NCBI GenBank assembly: GCA_031295385.1
Contig: JAUMOL010000003.1
Location: 1 to 59,740, forward strand
Length of the DNA: 59,740 bases
Direction of reading: 5' to 3'
Origin: Collinsella sp.
Lineage (GTDB): Bacteria; Actinomycetota; Coriobacteriia; Coriobacteriales; Coriobacteriaceae
Position 1 is the first letter of the stretch. The number at the start of each line of letters is the position of its first letter. A program made the translations under genes and the position numbers. This document shows, in pieces, positions 24,600 through 33,449 of this stretch. Under the pieces are notes generated by a model. That model made no database searches. It worked only from the letters and a program-made list of their open reading frames with translations, and had not been told where the DNA came from.

Positions 24600-25151
24600 A
24601 TGCTTCCCGTCATCATCGGCATCGTTGTTGTCATTGTGATTGCCTGCGCCATCGCCGGCATCTACAACAACATGGTCACCAAGCGTAACCGCATCGATAA
24701 CGCCTGGCAGAACATCGATACGCAGCTGCAGCGCCGCAACGACCTGATCCCCAACCTGGTCGAGACCGTCAAGGGCTACGCCAAGCACGAGCAGGAGACG
24801 CTCTCCGCCGTGATCAGCGCGCGTAACACCGCCGTCAAGGCCACCACGCCCGAGGCCAAGATGGAAGCCGACAACGTGCTGACCGGTGCGCTGCGCCAGC
24901 TCTTCGCCGTGGCCGAGGCCTATCCCGATCTTAAGGCAAACACCAACTTTACGCAGCTCCAGGCATCGCTCGAGGATACCGAGAACAAGATTAGCTATGC
25001 ACGCCAGAGCTACAACGATTGCGTGCTCAGCTACAACAACGCCATTCAGACGTTCCCGGCTGTCATCTTTGCCGGCATCTTTCAGTTTAAGGAGCGCCAG
25101 GGCTTCGAGGCCGCCGAAGCAGCCCGCCAGGCCCCGACCGTCAAGTTCTAG
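24600..25151 (+). CDS. lemA: LemA family protein
   Basis: A 183-residue membrane-anchored helical protein. One N-terminal membrane segment (PVIIGIVVVIVIACAIAGIY) is followed by the LemA signature NRIDNAWQNIDTQLQRRNDLIPNL and VETVKGYAKHEQETL. The rest is a four-helix bundle exposed outside the membrane. The biochemical role of LemA is not established. The ATG at 24600 has GGAGAC. No htpX-type protease gene, a common neighbour, is adjacent. Confidence 0.9.
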   Translation: MLPVIIGIVVVIVIACAIAGIYNNMVTKRNRIDNAWQNIDTQLQRRNDLIPNLVETVKGYAKHEQETLSAVISARNTAVKATTPEAKMEADNVLTGALRQLFAVAEAYPDLKANTNFTQLQASLEDTENKISYARQSYNDCVLSYNNAIQTFPAVIFAGIFQFKERQGFEAAEAARQAPTVKF

Positions 25152-25187
25152 TAGTTTGACAGCGCATCCTTAATCGTCCAAATGTAT

Positions 25188-25233
25188 AAACCGCCCCGTC
25201 GAATGCATACTTCGACGGGGCGGTTTCCTTTTT
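25188..25233 (+). terminator. rho-independent terminator of lemA
   Basis: A 16-bp perfect stem (AAACCGCCCCGTCGAA and its inverse) is followed by CCTTTTT, 37 bp after the stop codon. Confidence 0.9.
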
Positions 25234-25570
25234 CGCAAAGGTCCCCCTCTAAGCGTCGTGCATTTTTAGGAGTATTCAACATAACCAAGAGCTTCGGGCG
25301 CCACGATAAGTGCCAAAGACCGCGAATATCCCTGCAAATCAAACGCTATAAGCCCATAACCCCGCCCATCATCCGTAGAAAACATCGAGAAATCCCGATT
25401 TTTTGCCCGAGGTCGGTATGCAGGGGCCTTCGATTGCAGAATACTCGCAAAAATGCACGTCGCCACCGCCCCCACATGGCGCGAAGCAAAACACAAGCGC
25501 GGCCTAAAAGGCCGCGCACCATCTTTAATTCAAATCTATATTGCCCGTACGACAGCGCCAGGGTGACGCA
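25234..25570. other. non-coding stretch, nothing recognised
   Basis: Lower GC than its surroundings. Short frames on both strands show no domain, no convincing start and no ribosome binding site. I see no tRNA, repeat or terminator here. Confidence 0.5.
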
Positions 25571-25695
25571 GGCCCGAGGGCGACCTTCCTTTCCGGCGCA
25601 CTCCGCAGGACGAAAGAGCCTCCGCCGCACGAAGTGCGCAGCGGAGGCTCTTTCATGTCCGAGGACGCGCCGGAAAGGAAGGTCGCCCTCGGGCC
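25571..25695 (-). repeat. nested inverted repeat at the 3' end of ilvE
   Basis: Perfect 29-bp outer arms at 25571-25599 and 25667-25695 surround a perfect 14-bp inner pair (GAAAGAGCCTCCGC at 25612-25625; inverse at 25641-25654). The inner stem read on the minus strand ends in a T run and should stop the ilvE transcript. The layout of long outer arms around an inner terminator-like hairpin is the same as in the nested-hairpin elements, but the sequence is not. Confidence 0.75.
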
Positions 25696-25715
25696 GGACA
25701 TATCCGTAAGACAAA

Positions 25716-26768
25716 TTACGCGACGGTGTAAACCCAGTTGTGCTTGTCCTCGACAGCACCGGACTGGATGCCAGTCAGGGTCTCGCGGAGCTTCTTCATC
25801 ACAGGGCCGATCTCGGTGTATCCAGCCGGGAAGGTCACGGTCTCGTCGGCGCCGTAAACCTTGTTGTCGATTTCGCCAACCGGAGAAATGACGGCAGCGG
25901 TGCCGCACAGGCCGCACTCCACAAAGGTGCCGGCCTTGACCTCGGCCCACTCGACGGGGCGCTGGTCAACGGTCATGCCCAGGTCCTGAGCGACCTGAAC
26001 GAGCGAACGACGGGTGATGGAGGGCAGGATGGAGTCGGTGTGCGACTGCGGAACGACGAGCGTGCCATCCTCTTTCACGAACAGGACGTTGGCGCCACCG
26101 GTCTCCTCGACATAGGTGCGGGACTCGGAGTCGAGATACAGGTTCTCGGCATAGCCCTCGCGATGGGCCTCCATCGTGGGCTTAAGGGACATGGCGTAGT
26201 TCAGGCCGGCCTTGATGTTGCCGGTGCCGTGCGGTGCCGCACGGTCATACTCGGAAACGCGCAGCTTAACGGGCTTGAGACCACCCTTAAAGTACGGACC
26301 GACCGGGGTCACGAGAATGCGGAACGTGTACTCAGGAGCGGGAGCCACGCCGATCACGTCACCGGAGCCGATCATAAACGGACGCACGTACAGGGTCGCG
26401 CCGGAACCGAAGGGCGGAACCCAGGCGGCGTTGGCAGAAACGACCTGCTTGACGGCCTCAACGAACTTGTCCTTGGAAAACGGGGGCATCTCGAGGCGCT
26501 GGGCAGAGTTATACATACGCTCAGCGTTCATGTCGGGACGGAAGCAGACGATGCTGCCGTCCTCGGCGGTGTAGGCCTTCAGGCCCTCAAAGACCTCCTG
26601 GCAGTAATGGAAGATACCGCCGCACTCGGAGACATGCAGGGTGTGGTCGGTGGTCAGGCCGCCCTCGTCCCACTCGCCATCCTTCCAATGAGCCTCGTAG
26701 CTGTAATCGGTCTTCATGTAGCCAAAGCCGAGGCTACCCCAATCGATATCCTTCTTCTCGACAGTCAT
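25716..26768 (-). CDS. ilvE: branched-chain amino acid aminotransferase
   Basis: PLP-dependent class IV aminotransferase, 350 residues, interconverting leucine, isoleucine and valine with their 2-oxo acids. The N-terminal GFGYMKTDYSYEAHWKDGEW and HVSECGGIFHYCQEVFEGLKAY are typical of the long actinobacterial/eukaryote-type BCAT. The PLP lysine is expected in GNIKAGLNYA. ETGGANVLFV and CGLCGTAAVISPVG bind the cofactor phosphate and substrate. The ATG at 26768 has AAGGAG; the frame extends further but encodes no family sequence. Standing alone, it has no leader peptide or T-box that I can see. Confidence 0.92.
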   Translation of the reverse strand: MTVEKKDIDWGSLGFGYMKTDYSYEAHWKDGEWDEGGLTTDHTLHVSECGGIFHYCQEVFEGLKAYTAEDGSIVCFRPDMNAERMYNSAQRLEMPPFSKDKFVEAVKQVVSANAAWVPPFGSGATLYVRPFMIGSGDVIGVAPAPEYTFRILVTPVGPYFKGGLKPVKLRVSEYDRAAPHGTGNIKAGLNYAMSLKPTMEAHREGYAENLYLDSESRTYVEETGGANVLFVKEDGTLVVPQSHTDSILPSITRRSLVQVAQDLGMTVDQRPVEWAEVKAGTFVECGLCGTAAVISPVGEIDNKVYGADETVTFPAGYTEIGPVMKKLRETLTGIQSGAVEDKHNWVYTVA

Positions 26769-26993
26769 ATGTCGCTCCTTACATACACAGTTGCATACTC
26801 GCGAACCCGCACGCAAGGACCGAGGCCGACCGCGTCGCAACGTCGTACGCCCGGAGCGTAGAGCCGGACGGGACACGCGAGCAGCATCAAAGCCGATGGC
26901 ACGTCGATTCGCATGCACGAGATTGTACTCCCCGCACGCGTCTGATAAAACGCTTTTCTTTAACTAAGTAAAGTATTTTCATTTGACCGAAGC

Positions 26994-27027
26994 AAAAAGG
27001 CCCGCCACCGTAAGCGGTGACGGGCCT
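26994..27027 (-). terminator. rho-independent terminator of the DedA gene
   Basis: Arms AGGCCCGCCACCG and CGGTGACGGGCCT (one mismatch) are followed on the minus strand by TTTTT. It lies about 40 bp beyond the stop codon. Confidence 0.85.
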
Positions 27028-27065
27028 CAACTGTACGGTCTGCGCGCTGGCTCGAGCTAGGCGTT

Positions 27066-27704
27066 CTATTTACCCAGCTTGGCCTTAACCAGACCGACCA
27101 CGGTCGGGATGATCGACACGGCAACGATGCCGATAATCAGCAGCTCAAAGTGCTCCTGCACAAAGGGAATGCCGCCAAAGAAGTAGCCCAGCAGCGTAAA
27201 GACCGTCGACCAGGTAATGCCGCCCAGCACGTTAAAGACGACAAAGTTGCGCCAGTGCATGCCGCCCATGCCAGCGATAAAGGGCACAAAGGTGCGGATA
27301 AACGGGAAGAAGCGACCCAGGAAGATGGCCAGGTGACCCCACTTGTCCAAGAAGTCCTCGGACTTTTTGATGCGCTCGGGCGTCATGGCCTTGACCTTGC
27401 CCGAAGCGATGATCTTGCGGCCAAAGAAGTGACCGATCATAAAGTTGCACTGATCGCCCAAAATGGCAGCGGCCCATGCGGTGGCCAGAAGCGCCACGAT
27501 GTTAAAGCCGCCGTTGTGGGCAAAGAAACCCGAGGCGAACAGCAGCGAATCACCGGGAAGGAACGGGAAGAACACCACGCCCGTCTCGATAAAGATGATC
27601 AGGAATACGCAGCCGTAGGCCATAAGCGGGCCGGCGGCGATCCAGCTGGCGATCGCGGTGCGCGGGTCCTTAAGCAGCTCGGCAATAAAATTGATGAAAC
27701 CCAT
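27066..27704 (-). CDS. DedA-family membrane protein
   Basis: A 212-residue integral membrane protein of the DedA/SNARE-associated family, linked in other bacteria to recycling or flipping of undecaprenyl phosphate or phospholipids. The key family pieces are seen: FIETGVVFFPFLPGDSLLF, LGDQCNFMIGHFFGRK with its FGRK motif, and FLGRFFPFIRTFVPFIAGMGGMHW with the conserved re-entrant Arg residues. About five hydrophobic segments are present. The ATG at 27704 has GAGAGG. It is divergent from cysE. Confidence 0.9.
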   Translation of the reverse strand: MGFINFIAELLKDPRTAIASWIAAGPLMAYGCVFLIIFIETGVVFFPFLPGDSLLFASGFFAHNGGFNIVALLATAWAAAILGDQCNFMIGHFFGRKIIASGKVKAMTPERIKKSEDFLDKWGHLAIFLGRFFPFIRTFVPFIAGMGGMHWRNFVVFNVLGGITWSTVFTLLGYFFGGIPFVQEHFELLIIGIVAVSIIPTVVGLVKAKLGK

Positions 27705-27869
27705 GAAGTAAAACCTCTCAGTTGTGGGCGCGGATACGTCCAAGTTGACCAGTATACGGTTGCGGTGCCCCCTCGTGCGCAACCCCACAAAAGCATGACT
27801 CCATTACCAGCAAGTTTGCATAACTGACACTTGTAGCGCAAAGCCGCCAAGATTGTCCTTTTTAATCCC

Positions 27870-27886
27870 TAGCGAATCGCTATACT
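27870..27886 (+). promoter_or_regulatory. cysE promoter with overlapping palindrome
   Basis: TATACT at 27881-27886 is a good -10 element about 40 bp before the cysE start. It is overlapped by the 13-bp palindrome TAGCGAATCGCTA (27870-27882), placed where a repressor would block RNA polymerase. No clear -35 was found. Confidence 0.45.
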
Positions 27887-27927
27887 TTATTGAATCGCAT
27901 TGCCATGGCGCTAAGGGAGGGCGGCCG

Positions 27928-28632
27928 GTGAGCTTTATCAATACCATTCGCGAGGACATCAAGACCGTCCAGGCGCAGGACCCCGCCGCGCAAAACGGTC
28001 TGGTCATCTTCCTTTCCTATCCTGGCCTGCACGCCAAGTGGAACCACGTGCCCGAGCACTGGCTGTGGGAGCATGGACATCGCTCGCTCGCCCGCGTGCT
28101 CTCGCAAATCACCCGTCATATCACCGGCGTCGAGATTCATCCCGCCGCACAGATCGGCAAGCACTTCTTTATCGACCACGCCATGGGCGTCGTCATCGGC
28201 GAGACCACCATTGTGGGCGACAACTGCGTGCTCTATCAGGGCGTCACGCTCGGCGGTACCGGCAACGAGACCGGCAAACGCCACCCCACCCTGGGCAACA
28301 ACGTCACCGTGGGCACGGGTGCCAAGGTGCTCGGCAACATCCGCATCGGCAACAACGTCAAAATCGGCGGCAACTCGGTTGTCGTCAAGGACGTGCCCGA
28401 CAACTGCACCGTCGTGGGCGTGCCGGGACGCATCATCAAACGCAACGGCTGCCGCGTGTTCGAGGAGAGCTTCGATGCCAAGCAGCATCGCGAGTACATG
28501 CCCGATGACGCCGCCGAGCAGAGTGCCCTCAACCGCCAGGGCATCACCGAGAATGCCCGCCGCGTCAAAGAACTCGAGCGAGAGGTGGCCGAGCTCAAGG
28601 CCCTCGTCGCCAAGCTCGTTGACGAGCGCTAG
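27928..28632 (+). CDS. cysE: serine O-acetyltransferase
   Basis: First committed step of cysteine synthesis: acetyl-CoA plus serine gives O-acetylserine. The protein is 234 residues. The N-terminal helical part (TIREDIKTVQAQDPAAQNGL) is of the short EpsC/CysE type. The left-handed beta helix shows hexapeptide repeats with HPAAQIGKHFFIDHAMGVVIGET, containing the catalytic His/Asp pair, and LYQGVTLGGTG, GKRHPTLGNNV. The C-terminus ends in a coiled coil (RVKELEREVAELKALVAKL), an unusual charged tail compared with the feedback-sensing tail of E. coli CysE. The GTG at 27928 has GGGAGGG. No cysK is adjacent. Confidence 0.92.
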   Translation: MSFINTIREDIKTVQAQDPAAQNGLVIFLSYPGLHAKWNHVPEHWLWEHGHRSLARVLSQITRHITGVEIHPAAQIGKHFFIDHAMGVVIGETTIVGDNCVLYQGVTLGGTGNETGKRHPTLGNNVTVGTGAKVLGNIRIGNNVKIGGNSVVVKDVPDNCTVVGVPGRIIKRNGCRVFEESFDAKQHREYMPDDAAEQSALNRQGITENARRVKELEREVAELKALVAKLVDER

Positions 28633-28669
28633 GAACGCAGGCGGCACAAAACGACATCGGCATCAACGC

Positions 28670-28712
28670 AAAGGCGCGCCAGGGAATTCATCCCCGGCGC
28701 GCCTTTCTTTTT
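28670..28712 (+). terminator. rho-independent terminator of cysE
   Basis: AAAGGCGCGCC and GGCGCGCCTTT form an 11-bp perfect stem followed by CTTTTT. Confidence 0.9.
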
Positions 28713-28714
28713 GA

Positions 28715-28744
28715 TGTGACATGTGGGACTGTCCCTTTGTCACA
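28715..28744. repeat. GGGAC-core palindrome, TGTGAC stem
   Basis: Minus strand reads TGTGACAAAGGGACAGTCCC, then ACATGTCACA. The stem is the same as in 6221-6255 and the core GGGACAGTCCC is shared. It touches the stop codon of the following ABC gene. Confidence 0.8.
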
Positions 28745-30751
28745 TTATGCGAACTGGCTCAAGTAGAGGTCGGCGTAGGCACCCTCGGCAGCCAGCAGCT
28801 CCTTATGCGTGCCCTGCTCGATAATGTTGCCGTGATCCATGACCAAGATCAGGTCGGCATCCACAATCGTCGACAGGCGGTGTGCGATCACAAAGCTCGT
28901 GCGCCCGCGCATAAGCGCATCCATGGCACGGCCGATGGCAAGCTCGGTACGCGTGTCCACGCTTGAGGTCGCCTCGTCCAGGATGAGAATCGCCGGGTTG
29001 TTGAGCAGCACGCGTGCGATGGTCAGCAGCTGACGCTGGCCCTGGCTGATGCTCTCGGCATCGTTGGCCACGCGCGTGTCGTAGCCCTGCGGCATGGTGC
29101 GCACAAAGAAGTCGACCTGCGCGGCACGAGCGGCGGCCACGATCTCCTCACGCGTCGCCTCGGGACAGCCGTAGGCGATGTTTTCGGCAATCGTGCCATC
29201 GAACAGCCAGGCGTCCTGCAGCACCATGCCAAACTGCTGCCGTAGCTCGCCGCGGTCCATGCGGCTCGTATCCACGCCGTCGAGCGTAATACGCCCGCCG
29301 TCAATCTCGTAGAAGCGCATGAGCAGGTTGATGAGCGTCGTCTTGCCCGCGCCCGTGGTTCCCACCACGGCAATCTTCTGGCCCGGCTCGGCGGTAAACG
29401 ACACGTCGTGCATAAGCGGCTTGTCGGGCGAATAACCAAAGCGCACGTGCTCAAAGGAGACGCGACCCTCAACGCGACCCGGCAGCTTGGCGGCCTCGTC
29501 CGGCAGCGGATCGGCCTCCATCTCGGGCTCATCGAGCAGGTCGAACACGCGCTCCGCACTCGCCAACGCGCTCTGCAGCGAGTTGAAGGTAAACGACAGC
29601 TGCGTCATGGGTTCGGACGCCTCGTAGATAAACTGGAAGAACGCCTGGAACACGCCGACGGTCATGTGACCGGCAACCAGCATGCTGCAGCCCACCAGCG
29701 CGATCACGATCTGCGCCAAACGGCCGATAAAGCGCACCGCAGGGCCGACGGCATTGATCATAAAGTCGGCCTTGGCACTCACGCGTGCCAGCTCGCCCGA
29801 GGCCTGGTGCACCTCGGCAGAACTTTGGCGTTCGCGGTTAAACGCGCGGATCACCAGACGGCCCGAATAGCCTTCCTCGACCGCACTCGTAATCTTGGAC
29901 ACCCACTCCTGGCGCTCGCCCGTCACATCGTGTGTGCGGCGCGAGACGACCTTCGTCACCAGCAGCGACAGTGCCGTAAAGAACAGAAAGACGAGCGTAA
30001 GCTGCACGCTGAACACGAACATCACGCTCACAGCACCAACAACCGTGCCGATCGACACGAGCAGCTGCAGCAATCCGCGCTGCATGCTCTCGGACATCTT
30101 GTCCAGGTCGTTGGTCGCGCGGCTGACGACCTCGCCGGGACGATGCGCGTCAAAATAGGCGAGCGGCAGACGGTTGAGCTTTTGCGCGATGCGGTTGCGC
30201 AGGCGCAGATTGAGACGCTCAGCGACGCTCGACATCAAAAAGCTCTGGAGCGCATAGAACGAGGCAGCGGCAGTCCAGATCATAAAGTAGACGAAAATGG
30301 TCTTGCCGCAGTTCTCCCAGGTGATGCTGAAAGTGGTGTCGTTGGCAAACGCCACCTGAATGTGGCCCCACAGCTCATCGATCACGCGGGCGCTATATGC
30401 CGGCGCGGCGGTGTTAAAGATGACATAGAACACAATGCTCGCGAACACGATATAGAAGCGCCAATGGTCGCCGGCAGCCTCGCTCCACAGGCGGCGCACC
30501 GTCGCCCAGGTATCTCGAGGCGTCTCGTCCTCGTCTTCATCGTCCACGTCGCGCATACGCTCTGCCTCGGCGCGGGCGCGCTCGTCCTCGGCACGTTCGT
30601 TTTCCTCGTAGAGCGCTTGGCGGCGAGCCTCGCGCTCGGCTGCAGCCTTGGCGGCGTCATCCAGCTCGGGTGCCACGGCAGCCGTTTCCTCGACCAGTCC
30701 CGCGGCAGCGGCGTCATCAACGCCGCCCTGCTTCTTGAGCTCCTCGGTCAT
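28745..30751 (-). CDS. ABC exporter half-transporter, catalytic-site subunit
   Basis: A 668-residue half of a second heterodimeric exporter. An unusual acidic, Ala/Glu/Arg-rich N-terminal extension of about 90 residues (EREARRQALYEENERAEDER) precedes the six-helix membrane domain. The ATPase part has Walker A GTTGAGKTTL, signature ISQGQRQLL, Walker B ILILDEATSSVD with Glu, and IAHRLST. The ATG at 30751 lies two bases past the stop of the partner gene and has GGGAGG. A GTG at 30760 would sit on top of that site. Order MarR, degenerate subunit, this gene suggests one operon. Substrate is unknown, but MarR control suggests drugs or toxic metabolites. Confidence 0.9.
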   Translation of the reverse strand: MTEELKKQGGVDDAAAAGLVEETAAVAPELDDAAKAAAEREARRQALYEENERAEDERARAEAERMRDVDDEDEDETPRDTWATVRRLWSEAAGDHWRFYIVFASIVFYVIFNTAAPAYSARVIDELWGHIQVAFANDTTFSITWENCGKTIFVYFMIWTAAASFYALQSFLMSSVAERLNLRLRNRIAQKLNRLPLAYFDAHRPGEVVSRATNDLDKMSESMQRGLLQLLVSIGTVVGAVSVMFVFSVQLTLVFLFFTALSLLVTKVVSRRTHDVTGERQEWVSKITSAVEEGYSGRLVIRAFNRERQSSAEVHQASGELARVSAKADFMINAVGPAVRFIGRLAQIVIALVGCSMLVAGHMTVGVFQAFFQFIYEASEPMTQLSFTFNSLQSALASAERVFDLLDEPEMEADPLPDEAAKLPGRVEGRVSFEHVRFGYSPDKPLMHDVSFTAEPGQKIAVVGTTGAGKTTLINLLMRFYEIDGGRITLDGVDTSRMDRGELRQQFGMVLQDAWLFDGTIAENIAYGCPEATREEIVAAARAAQVDFFVRTMPQGYDTRVANDAESISQGQRQLLTIARVLLNNPAILILDEATSSVDTRTELAIGRAMDALMRGRTSFVIAHRLSTIVDADLILVMDHGNIIEQGTHKELLAAEGAYADLYLSQFA

Positions 30752-30752
30752 G

Positions 30753-32489
30753 CTACTCACCTCCCTTCATCTGCGATTCCGCGATGGCGCGGTACACCTC
30801 GCAGGTTTCCATAAGCTCGCTATGCGTGCCCAAGCCCACAACCTCGCCATCCTTGAGCACGACGATCTGGTCGGCGTGCAAGATCGTCGAGATGCGCTGC
30901 GCGATGATGAGCACCGCAGCGTCACGCGTCTCGTCTTGCAACGCATGACGCAGGGCGGCATCGGTCTTAAAGTCCAGGGCCGAAAAACTGTCATCGAAGA
31001 TATATAGATCGGCATGCTTCATGAGCGCACGGGCGATTGCCAAACGCTGGCGCTGGCCGCCCGAAAAGTTCGTACCGCCCTGCGCCACCGGGGTATCGAG
31101 CCCCTGCGGTTGGTCGAGTACAAAGGTGCTCTGGGCAACCTCAAGCGCGTGAAGCATGTCGCCCTCGGTCGCGCCTTCGTTACCAAAGCGAAGGTTGCTC
31201 GCCACCGTGCCCGAGAACAGCCACGCCTTCTGCGGCACATAGGCAATGCGCCCGCGGATTTCGTCTTGCGTAAGCTCGCGCAGGTCCACACCATTCAGGC
31301 GAATGGAGCCCTTGGTGGCATCGTGGAAGCGCAGCAGAAGCTTTGCCACCGTCGATTTGCCCGAGCCTGTCGAGCCAACGATCGCAGTCGTCTGACCGCG
31401 ACGGCAGGCAAAGCTCAGGTCGCACAGGGTGTCCTCGTCGGCATCGTCAAAGCGAAACGACACGTGGTCGAACACGGCCACCGCATCGGCTTCATCTTGG
31501 GGCTCGCGCGCCCCGTCATCCAGCGTGCGCTCGCCATCGACGATGCTCGGCTCAATCTCCAACACCTGCTGCGCACGGTTCAGGCACGCGGCAGCACGCG
31601 GAAGCGTCAGCACCACCATCTGCGCCATCATCACAAAGAACAGGATCAGAATTGCATACTCCAGCACCGCCGAGATACTCGCAATCTGCATGGCGTGGGC
31701 GCCTACGCGGTTGCCGCCCACCCACAGCACCGCCACCTCGGCGATGTTCATCAAAAAGAAGCTTGAGCTGTCGAGGCCCACAAACAGGTGGTTGACTTTG
31801 ATGGCGTTGGCGGCGTATTCGCTAAACACCTCGTCCAGGCGCCGCTCCTCGTGACGCTCCTTGTTAAACGCACGGATGACGCGCACGCCCACGATGTTTT
31901 CGCGCAGCACCACGTTCATGCGGTCGATAAAGCTCTGCAAGCGCATAAAGATCGGCGCGGCGTTAGCCACCGTAAAGACCGCCGCTACGAGCACGATCGC
32001 AACGACTACGCCCAGAAGCGTGCCCATGGCGGGATCGATAAACCAGGCGAAGATGATGCCCGCCACAGCCAAAAACGGCACGGGCAGCACCAGCTGAATC
32101 GTCTGCAGAATCGCCTGCTGAATCACGTTGATGTCGTTGAGCGAGCGCGTGATCATCGATCCGGTGCCAAAGCGCTCAAAATCGCTGGCCGCGAGCTCGA
32201 GCGATTTGTCGTACACGGCATTGCGGATATCGCAAGCCACGTTGGCGGCCAGGCGCGCCGAAAGATAGCAGCCCAGCACCGTGCCGCCGCTAGCCATGCT
32301 GGTCGCGATAAACATGTATAGGCCGTTGCGTAAAATGTAGTCGATATCGCCCGTGGTAATACCGGTGTTGACCATGTTCGCCAGCATCGTGGGAACCAGC
32401 AGCGTACCGACGTTATCCACCAGCAGCACCAGCAGCGTCACTGCGACAAGCCCTCGATAGGGCTTCAAAAACCTCATTAACAGTCGCAC
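30753..32489 (-). CDS. ABC exporter half-transporter, degenerate-site subunit
   Basis: A 578-residue exporter half with six membrane segments and an ATPase domain: Walker A GSTGSGKSTV, signature FSGGQRQRL, Walker B YIFDDSFSALD. Asp again replaces the catalytic Glu, matching the pattern of the 17697-19541 protein. The pair at 28.7-32.5 kb is thus a paralogue of the pair at 15.8-19.5 kb, in the same order. The GTG at 32489 is preceded by GAGGGGGAG and overlaps the end of the MarR gene by 13 bp; an ATG at 32477 overlapping the MarR stop (TAATG) is the alternative. Either way translation is likely coupled. Confidence 0.9.
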   Translation of the reverse strand: MRLLMRFLKPYRGLVAVTLLVLLVDNVGTLLVPTMLANMVNTGITTGDIDYILRNGLYMFIATSMASGGTVLGCYLSARLAANVACDIRNAVYDKSLELAASDFERFGTGSMITRSLNDINVIQQAILQTIQLVLPVPFLAVAGIIFAWFIDPAMGTLLGVVVAIVLVAAVFTVANAAPIFMRLQSFIDRMNVVLRENIVGVRVIRAFNKERHEERRLDEVFSEYAANAIKVNHLFVGLDSSSFFLMNIAEVAVLWVGGNRVGAHAMQIASISAVLEYAILILFFVMMAQMVVLTLPRAAACLNRAQQVLEIEPSIVDGERTLDDGAREPQDEADAVAVFDHVSFRFDDADEDTLCDLSFACRRGQTTAIVGSTGSGKSTVAKLLLRFHDATKGSIRLNGVDLRELTQDEIRGRIAYVPQKAWLFSGTVASNLRFGNEGATEGDMLHALEVAQSTFVLDQPQGLDTPVAQGGTNFSGGQRQRLAIARALMKHADLYIFDDSFSALDFKTDAALRHALQDETRDAAVLIIAQRISTILHADQIVVLKDGEVVGLGTHSELMETCEVYRAIAESQMKGGE

Positions 32490-32977
32490 GACTCCCCCTC
32501 ACCTTGATTCTCGGCTTGGCTCTCGGCAGCGATATGCTGCTTAAAGGCATCGCACTCATCGCCGAGCACCTGAGAGAATTTGCCGATCAAGCGCATAATC
32601 TCGCGCTGCTCACATGGCTCAAGCGCGCCAAAGGCTCGCTGCTCGGCCTTGAGTGCCGGCAGCGCATAACGCTCGGCAAATCGCCTGCCCTCTTCGGTCA
32701 GGCTCACAACCTTGTTCTTACGACTGCCTTCGGCAAACCCCAACGTTGCGAAGCCCCGCGCCGTCAAGGTTTTAATTGCCGAGTTGATGGTCTGCTTGCT
32801 GTAGAACCATTCGCTTGTCAGACGGCTTACGGCAATACTGCCGCCCGCCGTGCTAGTGTCGACGAGCATCCAATAGGCGCAGTCCGAAAGGCCGCAGGCG
32901 CGCGAGAACTCCGAATAGATATGGTCGAGTCCATTGAGCAACCGATCGAAGTCGACCAGCGTAACCGCACTATTCAT
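32477..32977 (-). CDS. MarR-family transcriptional regulator
   Basis: A 166-residue winged-helix regulator. DNA-binding features are GSIAVSRLTSEWFYSKQTINSAIKTLTARGF (helix-turn-helix and recognition helix) and FAEGSRKNKVVSLTEEGRRFAERY (wing). Long N- and C-terminal helices form the dimer. The C-terminus ends in SCDC, which could sense thiol or metal stress, although this is only a residue pattern. It is the first gene of the exporter operon, overlapping the next gene, so it most likely represses that operon and itself. Candidate operators lie just upstream at 32992-33046. Confidence 0.88.
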   Translation of the reverse strand: MNSAVTLVDFDRLLNGLDHIYSEFSRACGLSDCAYWMLVDTSTAGGSIAVSRLTSEWFYSKQTINSAIKTLTARGFATLGFAEGSRKNKVVSLTEEGRRFAERYALPALKAEQRAFGALEPCEQREIMRLIGKFSQVLGDECDAFKQHIAAESQAENQGEGESCDC

Positions 32978-32991
32978 CTATCCCACCATTC

Positions 32992-33046
32992 AATTGTCTG
33001 ATTTTTGACCAATTATGTGTCTCTAGATTAGTCCGAGTTTTGACTA
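32992..33046 (-). promoter_or_regulatory. putative MarR operator region
   Basis: Two inverted repeats lie within 70 bp of the MarR start: AATTGTC/GACCAATT (32992-33014) and TAGTC/GACTA (33029-33046). Both are AT-rich and suit a MarR dimer. Binding is inferred from position. Confidence 0.4.
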
Positions 33047-33094
33047 TCGTCAACAGGCTCTCCGCAAATGCGTGCATTTTTATGGCCTATCGGC

Positions 33095-33132
33095 AGAAAA
33101 AGACCGCCGGCGCGGGGGCGGCGCCAGCGGTC
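33095..33132 (-). terminator. rho-independent terminator
   Basis: Arms GACCGCCGGCGC and GCGCCAGCGGTC (one mismatch) are followed on the minus strand by TTTTTCTG. It serves the small hypothetical gene at 33159. Confidence 0.7.
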
Positions 33133-33158
33133 ACGTGAAAATCGGGTTTTATTGCCTG

Positions 33159-33449
33159 TTAAGCGGCGACGGCCTCATAGACCGTAGCGCCCGAGAAGCT
33201 GTCATGCAGGCTCTTGCCGGCAATCCACGGCAGCTCGACGACCTCGCAGACCGTGTTGACCAACTCAGAACAGTCAGTAAAGTGGCCCTTGTCGTTGAGG
33301 GCCTCGCAATCCTGAACACGCCAATAGCCATCGGTGTGCGTGATGTAGTACTCGTGATCGTTGATCGACACGAAAGCGCGCATCTTGGAACGCAGCAGCT
33401 TCAGAAATCCTTCGAAATCGGTCTCGACGACATCTCCAGCCTGGAACAT
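33159..33449 (-). CDS. small protein of unknown function
   Basis: A 96-residue soluble protein starting MFQAGDVVETDFEGFLKLL. It has no signal peptide or membrane segment. The sequence mixes beta-like stretches (AFVSINDHEYYITHTDGYWRVQDCEAL) with a helical C-terminus (DCSELVNTVCEVVELPW) and four cysteines. I do not recognise the family. The ATG at 33449 has GAGGTAAC; an upstream extension in frame is unlikely. It has its own terminator and no operon partner, so it is probably a single-gene unit. Confidence 0.65.
   Translation of the reverse strand: MFQAGDVVETDFEGFLKLLRSKMRAFVSINDHEYYITHTDGYWRVQDCEALNDKGHFTDCSELVNTVCEVVELPWIAGKSLHDSFSGATVYEAVAA

Noticed and set aside
25234..25570. Small gene at 25266-25496 on the minus strand
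   Set aside because: The 76-residue frame has no ribosome site, no known domain and no upstream promoter that I can see.
26769..26990. T-box or leader-peptide attenuator before ilvE
   Set aside because: No T-box motif, no run of branched-chain codons and no terminator/antiterminator pair were found.
29408..30814. 468-codon frame on the plus strand
   Set aside because: Antisense to the ABC gene at 28745-30751, same shadow composition.
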